Assembly: GCF_022919215.1 (NCBI RefSeq)
Contig: NZ_CP095046.1
Span: 2,780,501 to 2,844,500, forward strand
Reading direction: 5' to 3'
Source of the DNA: Hymenobacter cellulosilyticus
Lineage (GTDB): Bacteria > Bacteroidota > Bacteroidia > Cytophagales > Hymenobacteraceae
DNA: 64,000 nucleotides
The notes under the pieces are model-generated. The model searched no databases and was not told the DNA's origin. It saw only the letters and a program-made list of their open reading frames with translations. This document shows positions 47,392 through 57,052 of the stretch, one piece after another (position 1 is the stretch's first letter; every line of letters starts with the position of its first letter). A program made the position numbers and the translations under genes.

Positions 47392-47769
47392 ATGGACACA
47401 ACAGAAATCATCGTTACCCTGACGGGTTTGGCGTTGGCGGGGTTTGTCATCTGGTACTTCTTCTTTTCGGCCCGGCAGACAGCCAGCGCCGTTTCCTCAT
47501 CCAGTGGCGTGCGGGAAGTCGGCATCACCGTGAAGGGCGGGTACTCGCCCGACGTGATTGAGGTAGAGCGCGGCAAGCCGGTGCAGCTGAGCTTTTACCG
47601 CGACGAGGAAAACAGTTGTTCGGAAGAATTGCTCATGCCCGATTTCAGCATCCGGCGCGATTTGCCAGCCTTCAAAACAACTCTCGTGGAGCTGTTGCCT
47701 CAGCAGGCCGGCACCTTTCCGTTCACCTGCGGCATGGGTATGCTGCGCGGCAGCCTGGTAGTTAAATAA
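47392..47769 (+). CDS. Membrane-anchored cupredoxin-like protein
   Basis: 125 residues. One N-terminal membrane segment (IIVTLTGLALAGFVIWYFFF), then a cupredoxin domain facing outside the cytoplasm: VGITVKGGYSPDVIEVERGK, PVQLSFYRDEENSCSEELLM, FSIRRDLPAFKTTLVELLP, and FTCGMGMLRGSLVVK at the end. The Cys in TCGMGM and the Met residues are candidate copper ligands; the first ligand His is not obvious. Coupled to CopA (2-base gap). Likely accepts Cu from the pump or protects against it. Confidence 0.82.
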   Translation: MDTTEIIVTLTGLALAGFVIWYFFFSARQTASAVSSSSGVREVGITVKGGYSPDVIEVERGKPVQLSFYRDEENSCSEELLMPDFSIRRDLPAFKTTLVELLPQQAGTFPFTCGMGMLRGSLVVK

Positions 47770-47841
47770 GCAGGTGTGACGAATCTTGAGCTTCATCCCG
47801 GGTTTACGCTGCCTGCACCCGGCACCCACCGGCTGCTTGCT

Positions 47842-48888
47842 TTACCTGTTTTCGTTAAGCTCCTGCATAATTTCTGCAAATAGCCGCGTGGATTTGAGCC
47901 GGTCTTCCAGGGCGTACATACTGGAAGCGGTAATGAGCTCATCGGCCCGCGTTTCGACCAGAAATGCTTGTAGCTGCTGCTTGACGGTTTGCTTGCTGCC
48001 GACAAAGGAATACTTGAGCATCTGGTAGACAGAAGGGTGTTGCCACATTTCTTGCAGTTCTTCGGTCATATCTGTCGGCGGCTGCATGGGCTCTTTCGTT
48101 CTCCCCGTCAACATTCCGACAAACATCCGGATGACGCTCGTGAACTGTCGTTGGGCTTCTTCGTCGGTATGGGCCACGTAGGCGTTGATGGCCACAATGG
48201 TATACGGATGGCTCAGCGCCGCCGAAGGCTGAAACTCGGCGCGGTAAATCCGGAGCGCCTGGTGTAAGTGCGTGGAAGCAAAGTGGCTGGCAAACGCGTA
48301 GGGCAGGCCCATTTTGGCCGCCAAGTGGGCGCTATCGGTGCTGGAACCCAAGATGTACAGGGGCACCTCGGTGCCCTCGGCTATCGGGACCCGCACGGCG
48401 GCCTGCTTGTTGGCAGGAGAGAAGTAGGTCTGGATTTTGCTGATTTCCTGCGGAAAGGCCTGGGCTGCCTGCATGAAATCCGAGCGGATGGCCTTCGCGG
48501 TCGGTGAGTCGGTACCCGCCGCCCGGCCCACCCCCAAATCGATGCGGCCGGGATAGAGTCGCGCCAGGGTGCCAAATTGCTCGGCCACAATCAAGGGCGA
48601 GTGATTAGGCAACATGATGCCGCCAGAGCCCACCCGGATGGTCGTCGTATTTTCAGCCACGTACCCGATGAGCAGGGGAGGCGCGTTGCTACCAATATTA
48701 TCGGAGTTATGATGTTCGGCCAGCCAGTAGCGGGTGTAGTGGGCGGCTTCGGCGGCCTGCGCCAGCGCCAACGAATTGTTCAGGGTCTGCTTTATCGTAT
48801 CGCCTTGGGAGACGATGGCAAGGTCTAAAATGGAATAAGCAACCGAGGGCTTTTCAGCGCGGCTCGACTCATTGATGGGCGTAGGCAT
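47842..48888 (-). CDS. Luciferase-like flavin-dependent monooxygenase (LLM class, copy 2)
   Basis: 348 residues. SVAYSILDLAIVSQGDTIKQ, AEAAHYTRYWLAEHHNSDNI, GSNAPPLLIGYVAENTTTIR, VGSGGIMLPNHSPLIVAEQF, LYPGRIDLGVGRAAGTD, and IYILGSSTDSAHLAAKMGLP. The GSGGIM..NHSP, AEHHN and GVGRAAG blocks match the group with alkanal or alkane monooxygenase-like annotation. Last gene of a probable operon with the monooxygenase 48931-50055 and ArsR2. Substrate unknown. Confidence 0.88.
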   Translation of the reverse strand: MPTPINESSRAEKPSVAYSILDLAIVSQGDTIKQTLNNSLALAQAAEAAHYTRYWLAEHHNSDNIGSNAPPLLIGYVAENTTTIRVGSGGIMLPNHSPLIVAEQFGTLARLYPGRIDLGVGRAAGTDSPTAKAIRSDFMQAAQAFPQEISKIQTYFSPANKQAAVRVPIAEGTEVPLYILGSSTDSAHLAAKMGLPYAFASHFASTHLHQALRIYRAEFQPSAALSHPYTIVAINAYVAHTDEEAQRQFTSVIRMFVGMLTGRTKEPMQPPTDMTEELQEMWQHPSVYQMLKYSFVGSKQTVKQQLQAFLVETRADELITASSMYALEDRLKSTRLFAEIMQELNENR

Positions 48889-48930
48889 ACTTCTTTAGAT
48901 AAGTGGCCGCTGGTAACAGCAGGGGGCAGT

Positions 48931-50055
48931 TTAAACGGTTCGGAACGCTGGTTTTGGTAGCTCAAGATTTCCCCGCAGAATTTCGGCTTCGTATTCCGTA
49001 TGGAAGAGGCCACGCTGCTGCAGAATGGGCACCACCAGTTCGATAAAGTCTTGTAGCCCGTGGGGATGGTCTTGCCGAACCATGAACAGGTCAATGGCCC
49101 CGGCCTCGTACCACCGCTGTATTTCCGTGGCGACTCGCTCGGCCGAGCCCATAAACAAGGGGACGGGGGTGTGCGAGTACGGGCCCAGCGCGCGGATTTC
49201 TTGATACTTCTGGTAGGCCTCGGCATCGGTGCGGCCCACGATGGAGTTTTGCGACACCGCCCGCACGAAGCCTTCAGGCCGCCGACCTTTTTCAACCAGC
49301 TTCGCGGTCAGTGCATTCGCAAGCAATAATGTTTCCTCGAAGGTGCTGCCCGCCATGAATACGCCATCGGTGTAGGACGTGGCCAGGTCCACGAAGGTGG
49401 GGGAGCTACCGGCCATGTACAAAACCGGCCGGCCCTGCACCGAGCGGCTGAGGTTCAGCGGCCCGTCCACCGAGAAGTACTTACCCCGGTAGTTGACGGG
49501 GTGCATCTTGCGCGGATTTAGAAACACGCCGCTTTGCTTATCCCTGGGGAAGGCGTCGTCCTCGTACGTGTCCCACAAACCCAGCAGTATCTCCAGAAAT
49601 TCCTGGTGCATGGGGTACTGGTCGGCTTTGCCCAGGTGGCCCCGGCTGAAGTTGACCATCCCGCCGGGGTTGGAAGTGATGGCGTTCAGCGAGGCCCGTC
49701 CCTTGCTGAGTTTGTCCAGCGACAAGACCTGCCGGGCCAGGTTATACGGGTCGGTGTAGGAGGTCGAGGCCGTCAGGGAGAGGCCTATGCGCTCCGTTTT
49801 CATGGCGAGAGCCGACATGAGCGTCCCGCCCTCGAACATGCTCAGGTAGTAGGGAATGTTGCCGGGCCCGACGTGGCTGACATCGTACAAAAACAGGGTC
49901 TCAAACTTGGCCTGCTCCGCCAGCTGCGCCTGTTGAATGAAGAAATCGATGTTTTCGCCGGCGTCGGCGGGCATGGCGGGGTGGCGCCAGGAGGAAAAAT
50001 TCCATCCTGGCCCATCAATGACCGCGGCCAGCTTTAAGGTTTTTCTGTTGTTCAT
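48931..50055 (-). CDS. NtaA/DmoA-type flavin-dependent monooxygenase (LLM class, copy 3)
   Basis: 374 residues, shorter than the usual 430-450 for this branch but without an obvious gap. MNNRKTLKLAAVIDGPGWNF, SSWRHPAMPADAGENIDFFI, EQAKFETLFLYDVSHVGPGN, TERIGLSLTASTSYTDPYNL, ARQVLSLDKLSKGRASLNAI, TSNPGGMVNFSRGHLGKADQ. Family members include nitrilotriacetate and dimethyl-sulfide type monooxygenases and desulfurisation enzymes (NtaA/SnaA/DszA). It needs reduced FMN from a separate reductase. It starts 22 bases after ArsR2, so ArsR2 probably controls it. Confidence 0.86.
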   Translation of the reverse strand: MNNRKTLKLAAVIDGPGWNFSSWRHPAMPADAGENIDFFIQQAQLAEQAKFETLFLYDVSHVGPGNIPYYLSMFEGGTLMSALAMKTERIGLSLTASTSYTDPYNLARQVLSLDKLSKGRASLNAITSNPGGMVNFSRGHLGKADQYPMHQEFLEILLGLWDTYEDDAFPRDKQSGVFLNPRKMHPVNYRGKYFSVDGPLNLSRSVQGRPVLYMAGSSPTFVDLATSYTDGVFMAGSTFEETLLLANALTAKLVEKGRRPEGFVRAVSQNSIVGRTDAEAYQKYQEIRALGPYSHTPVPLFMGSAERVATEIQRWYEAGAIDLFMVRQDHPHGLQDFIELVVPILQQRGLFHTEYEAEILRGNLELPKPAFRTV

Positions 50056-50077
50056 TTCATGGAGTATAAATGTGGCG

Positions 50078-50353
50078 CTAGGGCATCTTCAGCAACTGCA
50101 GAAAGCTTTCCAACTCCTGCAGCTTTTCCATATTGATAGTCAAGTACATGTTGCGACCCTCTTTACACGAATGGACCAGCCCTGCATCAACCAGCGCCTT
50201 CACGTGCTGAGACATGGAGGGCTGGCTGATGGGCACGAACTCATACAGATTGGCGCATCCCAGCCGCTGCGCCCGCGCTATTTCCTGCAGCATGCGCAGG
50301 CGGTTCGGGTCGCTCAGCGACTTGGCTAGCTTGACAAGGGACTTGGTATCCAT
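50078..50353 (-). CDS. ArsR-family transcriptional regulator (copy 2)
   Basis: 91 residues. MDTKSLVKLAKSLSDPNRLR, MLQEIARAQRLGCANLYEFV, PISQPSMSQHVKALVDAGLV, CKEGRNMYLTINMEKLQELE. Winged helix with recognition helix SQPSMSQHVKAL; no ArsR metal site ELCVCDL, but a Cys in LGCANLYEF and another in HSCKEGR. Its first 16 residues are identical to those of the regulator at 56465-56752. Head of the operon with the two LLM monooxygenases. Confidence 0.9.
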   Translation of the reverse strand: MDTKSLVKLAKSLSDPNRLRMLQEIARAQRLGCANLYEFVPISQPSMSQHVKALVDAGLVHSCKEGRNMYLTINMEKLQELESFLQLLKMP

Positions 50354-50446
50354 AGCAGTGGGGTGGGAATTGGAGAATTTGGCTTGGCATTCGCGGGTCG
50401 AAGTAGCGCGCGTTAACAGAGCGGATAGCTGCTGGTAAGCAGGCGG

Positions 50447-51873
50447 CTACTGCCAGCCGCCACCCACGGCCCGGTACAGCTCCACGTTGGCTTCGAGTTG
50501 GGTGCGCTTGAGCGAGGCCAGCTCCAACTCGCTTTGCAGCGCGTTGCTTTGGGCCGTGATGACTTCCAGGTAGCTGGCCAGGCCGCTGCCGAAGAGCAGG
50601 TTGGCGTTCCTGGTAGCCTCGCGCAGCGTACGCACCCGCTCGGTGGCCAGGGCCTGCTGGGTTTGGGTGCGCTCCACCTGCCCGAGGGCATCCGATACCT
50701 CACCCACCGCCACCAGCACCTGCTGCCGGAACTGGATGACGGTACGCTCCCGGTCAATCTGAGCCTGCTGGTACTGGGCGCGCAGGGCCCCGCGCTGAAA
50801 CAGCGGCTGCGTGAGCCCCCCGACGACCGTGCCAAACAGCGAGGCTGGCAGGCTAAACCAGTTGCTGAGCTGGAAGGCGTTGAGGCCGCCCTGAGCGGTG
50901 ATGGTCAGCGCGGGGTAGAGCTGGGCCTTGGTGTAGCCCACCGCGGCGTTGGCCCGGTCCAGGGCCAGCTCGGCGCTGCGCACGTCGGGCCGCCGGGCCA
51001 GCAGGGCGGCCGGCACCCCTGCCGCCGCCACCACCGGCACTCGCAGCCGCAGCAGGTTGCCGCTGCGGCTGATGCCACCCGGCAGGCGCCCGGCCAAGAT
51101 ACTCAGCGCATCTTCCTGCACGGTAATAGCCTGCTCCAGCTGCGGGACGAGGCCGGCGGCCGTGAGGCGCTGCACCTCTACCTGCTGCACGGCCAGCGCC
51201 GTCACCTGACCAGCTCTAAACTGCAGCCGGGTGAAGCGCAGGGTGCTGTCGGTGAGGGCCACGTTGCGCCGGGCCACTTCCAGCTGGGTGTCGAGCATCA
51301 GCAGGTTGTAGTAGCCCTGGGCTACCTGGGCCACCACCTGGGTTTGCACGGCCTTGCGGGCCTCCTGGCTTTGCAGGTAGGCGGCCAGGGCCTCCTGCTT
51401 GCGGCTGCGGATTTTGCCCCAGATGTCGGCTTCCCAGCTTAGGGCCGCCGCCAGGTTGTAGTCCTCAATGTGCTTGGTGCCCAGAAACTGGGTGAGGGAA
51501 ATGCCGTTCAGGCTGTTGCCCGAAGGCCGGTTGGTGGTCACGCCCGCCTGCAGCGTGGCGGCCGGCAGGTAGCCCAGGCGGGCCTGCCGGAGGGTCGTCT
51601 GTGCCGAGGCAATGTTCTGCAGGGCCAGCTGCAAATCGTTGTTGCGCACCGTGGCGCTGTCGAGCAGCTGTTGCAAAGCTGGCTCGGTGAAGAAGCTCCG
51701 CCACGGCAGGCTGGCCACGGAGGCCGTATCAGCGGTGGGGCGGTGCGGTAGGTAGCGGGCAGGGGCAGCGCGGGCAGGGGCAGGTCTTTCGACACCTGGC
51801 AGGCCGCCACCAGCAGCAGGATGACCAGCAGCAGCGGGAGCCGGAGCCAGGGTTGGGTACGTTGGGTTGTCAT
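50447..51873 (-). CDS. NodT/TolC-family outer-membrane efflux lipoprotein (one frameshift)
   Basis: 475 residues after adding one base to G4 51737-51740, which joins PATYRTAP to TADTASVASLPWRSFF. Lipoprotein signal MTTQRTQPWLRLPLLLVILL with VAAC at Cys25. Two OEP domains: LQLALQNIASAQTTLRQARL, PAATLQAGVTTNRPSGN, WEADIWGKIRSRKQEALAAY, DRANAAVGYTKAQLYPALTI. It forms the outer-membrane channel of a tripartite RND pump. It starts 5 bases after the RND transporter stop. Confidence 0.88.
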
Positions 51874-51878
51874 GGGAA

Positions 51879-54800
51879 TTAGCGGGCCGCGGCGTGGGCC
51901 GGCATAGGCTCGTGCGAGGCCCGGGCCGCCCGGTCGGGCGCTCCGCTGAGGCGTTCGTTCAAGCGTTGAAAAATCACAAACAGCAAGGGGATGAGGAACA
52001 AGCCCAGCACCACACCCGTGAGCATGCCGCCGGCGGCCGCGATGCTGATGGAATGGTTGCCGAGGGCCGAAGGTCCTTGCGCCCGCATCATGGGCAGCAT
52101 GCCGGCCACGAAGGCCAGCGAGGTCATCAGGATGGGGCGCAGGCGCGAGGCCGAGGCGTTGAGCGCGGCGCGCACCAGCGGCTCGCCGCTGCGGCGGCGC
52201 TGCAAGGCAAACTCCACGATGAGGATGGCGTTCTTGGCCAGCAGGCCGATGAGCATAATCAGGGCCACCTGCACGTAGATGTTGTTAGTGATGCCCGCGA
52301 AGCCGATGGCGGCAAACACCCCCACCATGCCCGCCGGCAGCGACAGCAGCACCGCGAAAGGCAGGATGTAGCTTTCGTACTGCGCCGCCAGCAGGAAGTA
52401 CACGAACACGATACACATCAGAAACACCACGGTGGACTGCCCGCCCGACGAAATTTCCTCGCGCGTCAGGCCCGAAAACTCGTAAGTATAGCCCGACGGA
52501 AGGTGCCGCTCCGCCACGGCCTCCACCGCCTTGATGGCGTCGCCGGTGCTGTAGCCCGGCTTAGGCATGGCGTTGATGGTCAGGGAATTGAAGAGATTGA
52601 AGCGCGAGGCCGTTTCGGGCCCGAACACCCGCTTGAGCCGCACTAGGGTGCGCAGGGGCACCATCTCGCCCCGGTCGTTTTTCACCGATACTCCGTTCAG
52701 GGCCGTCAGGTCGGCCCGGTCGGGCTGGTCGGCCTGCACAATCACGCGGTAATACTTGCCGAAGCGGTTGAAGTCCGAGGCCTGGGCGCTGCCGAAGTAG
52801 GCCTGCATGGTTTGCAGCACGCGCTGCACGCTCACGCCCAGCTGGGCGGCTTTTACCTCGTCGACCTCGGCTTCGAGCTGCGGGTAATCGGCCCGGAACG
52901 AGGTGAAGGCCATGCCGATGGCCGGCTGCTTCATCAGCTCGCCGATAAACTCCTGGCCCACCTGCCCGAGCTTGGGCAGCGGGCCGCCGTTACGGTCTTG
53001 CAGCACCATTTCCAGCCCCTCCACGTTGCCGAAGCCCGGTACGGTGGGCGTGGTAAAGACGAAGGTGTCGGCCCCTTTGATGGTCGCCGCCTTTTCGCGC
53101 ATCGTCGCCATGATGGCATTGATGTCCTGCACCGCCCCGCGCTCCTGAGTGGGCTTCAGGATGACAAAAGCCGTAAGGGCCGAGGCGCTGTTCGAGGACG
53201 TCAGGATGTTGAAGCCCGAGAGCAGGTTGATGCTGGCCACGGCCGGCATGGCTTGCAGCTGCTGCTCGATTTGCGCGGCAATCTGGTTGGTGCGGTCGAG
53301 CGACGAGCCCGCCGGTAGCGCCATCGAAATGCCGACAAAGCCCTGGTCTTCGGAGGGGATAAAGCCGGTGGGCGTACGCTTGGCCAGCCAGCCGGTAAGC
53401 GCCACCACCAGCACCAGGCCGCTCAGGCCCACCCACTTGTGGCGCACCAGAAACTTGATGCTGCCCACGTAGCGGTCGGTGAGCCGCTCGAAGCTGCGGT
53501 TGAAGCCCGCAAAAAACCGGGTCTTGAACGTGCTGGGCGCGGGGTGCTCCGCGTCGTGGTCGTGCGGCGCGTGCTTGAGAAACAGCGCCGCCAGGGCGGG
53601 GCTCAGCGTCAGTGCGTTGACGGCCGAAATGATGATGGCAATGGCCATCGTGAAGGCAAACTGCCGGTAGAACACCCCCGTCGAGCCGTCCATAAAGCCC
53701 ACCGGTAAGAACACGGCGGCCATGACCAGGGTGATGGAAATGATGGCCCCGGTAATTTCGCGCATGGCGTGGGCCGTGGCCTTCTTGACCGAGTGCGCGC
53801 CGGCTTCCAGCTTGCTGTGCACGGCCTCGACCACCACAATGGCGTCGTCGACCACGATGCCGATGGCCAACACCAGCGCGAAGAGCGTGAGCAGGTTGAT
53901 GCTAAAGCCCACCAGCTGCATGAAGAAGAACGTGCCCACGATGGCTACCGGCACGGCAATGGCCGGAATCAGCGTGGAGCGGAAGTCCTGCAGGAAGATG
54001 AACACCACCAGAAACACCAGTACAAACGCCTCAATCAGGGTGTGCTCGACCTGCTCGATGGAGGCATCCAACGCCGTTTTGGTGCTGTAGAGCATCTGCT
54101 GCTTCACGCCTTTCGGCAAATCTTTTTCCAGCTTCTGCATGGCCTTCGCCACGGCAATCTGCAGCTCGTTGGCGTTCGAGCCGGCGCTCTGGAAGATGCC
54201 GACGTTGATGCCTGGCTTGCCATCAATGCGCACGTCCCCGTTGTAGGTGGCCGCGCCGAACTCCACCCGGGCCACGTCCTTGAGGCGCAGCATCGAGCCG
54301 TCGGCGTTGGCCCGGAGCACCATGTTTTCGTAGTCCGTGGGCTGGCTGCGCTTGCCCTTGTACTTGATGACGTACTCAAACGCTTCCTGGCTGCTTTCGC
54401 CCAGGCGGCCGGGGCGGCCTCCAGGTTGTTGGCCTGGATGGCGGCCATTACCTCGGCCGGCGTCAGGTTGTAGCTGGCCAGCTGGGCCGGCTTCAGCCAG
54501 ACGCGCATGGCGTAGGCGCGGTTGCCCCCAAACAGCGCGGCCGACCCAATGCCCGGAATGCGTTTCAGCTCCGGCACCAGGTTGATTTGCGCGTAGTTCG
54601 TCAGGAAGGTCTGGTCGTATTGCTTGGGGTCCTCGGAGTAGAGGTTCAAGATGACCACCAAGCTGTTCTGCTGCTTGGCCACGGTCACGCCCTGTTGCAC
54701 CACCTCGGCCGGCAGCTGGCTGGTGGCCTGCGCCACCCGGTTCTGCACGTTCACGGCCGCCTGGTCGGGGTCGGTGCCCAGCTCGAAGTTGACGCTGATA

Positions 54801-55066
54801 ACCAGCGAGCCGTCGTTGCTGGCCGTCGAGCTCATGTACATCATGTGCTCGACGCCGTTGATGGACTCTTCCAGCGAAGGGGCCACCGAGCGCAGCAGGG
54901 TTTCGGCGTTGGCGCCGGGATACACGGCCGTCACCTGTACCACGGGGGGCGCAATGTCGGGGAACTGCTGGAGCGGCAGCTTCCACAAGGCCAGCGCGCC
55001 CATTATCACCAGCAGAATGGAGATGACCGTGGCCAGCACGGGCCGCTCAATGAATACTTTGAACAT
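51879..55066 (-). CDS. AcrB/MexB-type RND efflux transporter (one frameshift)
   Basis: 1062 residues after adding one base to G4 54411-54414, the normal size for HAE-1 RND pumps. Twelve membrane segments, the first near MFKVFIERPVLATVISILLV, then LPLQQFPDIAPPVVQVTAVY, YPGANAETLLRSVAPSLEES, GNRAYAMRVWLKPAQLASYN. Proton-relay motif: GIVVDDAIVVVEAVHSKLEA. FFIPxxDxGxx-type region is SEDQGFVGISMALPAGSSLD. It exports hydrophobic drugs or solvents from periplasm or membrane to the outside with the adaptor and the outer-membrane channel on either side. Confidence 0.92.
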
Positions 55067-55077
55067 GCTATGCTGGA

Positions 55078-56232
55078 TTAATTCTGAACGGAGGAAGCCG
55101 GGGACTGGCCGGGCGCGACGGCCACACTGGGCTGGGTCGGCTGAATAACCTGGCCTTCCTGCAAGTGGTCCACGCCCTGCAGTACAATCCTCTCACCGTC
55201 TTTCACGCCCGCGCGCACCAGGTAGTTGGCGCCGCTCTTGCCCTCGATGGTGAGGGCCCGGCGGCTGACGCGGTTGCTGTCGCCGAGCGCGTACACGAAC
55301 ACTTTGTCCTGCAACTCGACGGTGGCCGCGGCCGGCACCAGCAGCACGTTGGGGTGCGTCAGGGGCAGCCGGATGGTGCCCGTGTTGCCCGAGCGCAGCA
55401 GGCCGTCGGCGTTGGCAAACGTGGCCCGCAGGGTAATGGCGCCCGTCGTGCGGTCAAACTGCCCGGCCACCACGTCCACCTTGCCCCGCGTGGGGTAAGT
55501 GCTTTGGTCGGAAAGCACCAGGGTGGCGGGCGGCAGGTGCCGGAGCTTTTCCTGCAGCGTGCGGCCCGCGTACTGGGTACGGAAGGCGCTGAAGTCGTCT
55601 TCGCCCAAAGCGAAGTAGGTGTGCACCTCGTGCACGTCGGAAAGCTGCGTCAGGGCCTGGGCATCGGTGGGACCCACCAAGCTGCCCGGTTTGGTTTGCA
55701 GCCGCCCCAGGTAGCCGCTGACGGGTGCCGTGATGGTGGTATAGCCCAGGTTGATGCGGGCACTGCTGACCGCGGCCTTGGCGCGCTGCAGGTTGGCCTG
55801 GGCCACCGTGAGGGCCGCCTGGGCCGTTTTCAGCTGCACCTCGGAAACGACCTTGTTTTGCACCAGCGGCGCATACCGGTCCACTTCCACCTGCGCACTG
55901 GTGACGGCCCCGGCCGCGGCCTGCTGGGCGGCCAGGGCGTTGTTGAGTTGCTCACGGTAGGGCGCGTCGTTGATTTTAAACAGCGGCTGGCCTTTGCGCA
56001 CCGCCGCGCCTTCCTCGACGAGGATGCGCTCAAGCACTCCCGTTACCTGCGGCCGAATCTCTAGGTTCACCACGCCTTCAATGGAGGCCGGGTAATCCTG
56101 GTACGTAGTTTCGGTGCCGGTGCGCACCGGGGCCACCGGCAGGGCCGGGGGTGCCACCGCTTGCTGGGGAGCCTGCTGCTCGGCGCAGCCCGCCAGCAAC
56201 AGCGTGCCGGCCAGAAGAGAAAATACTTTCAT
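55078..56232 (-). CDS. RND efflux periplasmic adaptor (AcrA-type) lipoprotein
   Basis: 384 residues. Lipoprotein signal MKVFSLLAGTLLLAGC (lipobox LAGC, Cys16). Barrel-sandwich and lipoyl parts VLERILVEEGAAVRKGQPLF and YTTITAPVSGYLGRLQTKPG enclose a helical hairpin (ALAAQQAAAGAVTSAQVEVD). Then beta-barrel and membrane-proximal parts (VNLEIRPQVTGV at start of fold; RRALTIEGKSGANYLVRAGV). It precedes the transporter by 11 bases. The upstream region holds a candidate operator at 56312. Confidence 0.92.
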   Translation of the reverse strand: MKVFSLLAGTLLLAGCAEQQAPQQAVAPPALPVAPVRTGTETTYQDYPASIEGVVNLEIRPQVTGVLERILVEEGAAVRKGQPLFKINDAPYREQLNNALAAQQAAAGAVTSAQVEVDRYAPLVQNKVVSEVQLKTAQAALTVAQANLQRAKAAVSSARINLGYTTITAPVSGYLGRLQTKPGSLVGPTDAQALTQLSDVHEVHTYFALGEDDFSAFRTQYAGRTLQEKLRHLPPATLVLSDQSTYPTRGKVDVVAGQFDRTTGAITLRATFANADGLLRSGNTGTIRLPLTHPNVLLVPAAATVELQDKVFVYALGDSNRVSRRALTIEGKSGANYLVRAGVKDGERIVLQGVDHLQEGQVIQPTQPSVAVAPGQSPASSVQN

Positions 56233-56311
56233 AAAGTAGGAGCCCGTGAAGAAGGTTCGGGGCGTGGTTGAGAGTGAAGCAGGAGAGAATAAATACCTTT
56301 TTAATAAACAG

Positions 56312-56327
56312 ATAATTATGTGATTAT
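56312..56327. promoter_or_regulatory. Candidate operator upstream of the efflux operon
   Basis: ATAATTA-TG-TGATTAT: near-perfect inverted repeat with a 2-base centre, 80 bases before the AcrA-type start; TTATGTGATTATGTGA also repeats directly. A site with the same arms (one base different) lies at 62002-62017. ArsR-type binding is a guess. Confidence 0.5.
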
Positions 56328-56464
56328 GTGATAAGGCAAAAAAAAGCGCCTTGAAGGCTACCCGGATGCGGCTGCAAAGATATCGAGCATAAATTCATAA
56401 GCAATCAATTATGTTTCGAAAAAAAGAAAAACCCGCTGCCGGGGCTAACGGGTCAAGATGTTGC

Positions 56465-56752
56465 TTACTGGGGAGCAGAGACTGGTTTAAGCAGTTGCAG
56501 GAAGTCTTCCAACTCCTTAAGCTTTTCCGCATTGATGGACATGCACATGTTCCGGCCTTCTTTGTGCGACTCAATCAAGCCCGCCTCGGAGAGGGCTTTG
56601 AGGTGCTGAGACATCGAGGGCTGGCTGATAGGCACGTGTTGAAACAAGTCAGCACAGACCGCAATTTCCCCTTTTGCAATTTCCTGCAACAAGCGAAGAC
56701 GGGTAGGGTCGCTGAGGGATTTGGCTAGTTTGACGAGGGACTTGGTATCCAT
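56465..56752 (-). CDS. ArsR-family transcriptional regulator (copy 1)
   Basis: 95 residues from ATG 56752; a TTG three codons upstream is less likely. MDTKSLVKLAKSLSDPTRLR, LLQEIAKGEIAVCADLFQHV, PISQPSMSQHLKALSEAGLI, KEGRNMCMSINAEKLKELED. A close paralogue of the regulator at 50078. Recognition helix SQPSMSQHLKAL. Cysteines in AVCADLF and NMCMSI could sense thiol-reactive agents, but no canonical metal site is present. It is transcribed toward the RND operon, so it is the likely repressor of the pump. Confidence 0.9.
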   Translation of the reverse strand: MDTKSLVKLAKSLSDPTRLRLLQEIAKGEIAVCADLFQHVPISQPSMSQHLKALSEAGLIESHKEGRNMCMSINAEKLKELEDFLQLLKPVSAPQ

Positions 56753-56776
56753 AGAAGACAAAGGTAAGCAATGTCC

Positions 56777-56798
56777 TTAACTCATGCGCATGGGTTAA
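56777..56798. promoter_or_regulatory. 22-bp palindrome, candidate autoregulatory operator of ArsR copy 1
   Basis: Arms TTAAC-CATG / CATG-GTTAA around a central CG, one mismatched pair in the middle of each arm. It lies 25 bases before the ATG at 56752, suitable for repressor binding over the promoter. Confidence 0.55.
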
Positions 56799-57052
56799 TG
56801 CTTTGTAACCGGTAGCGTGTTAAAATGGTTCGGGCACGCGGGTTTAGTGGGTGCAGTTAAGAAATTGCCCTCCCTAAACTGAATTGCCGCGTTTACCTCC
56901 GGACTGTTTTGCTGTGCAAGAACTGGCCCTACTGCGCCGGCATCGTTGCCGGCAACGATTGCACAAATAAGAAGGCTAGAACGGGCATCGGATGGGGCAA
57001 GTGGGAGGTACTATTAACGGATTATTCCTGTGCCTCACCCATTTGGCCTCTT

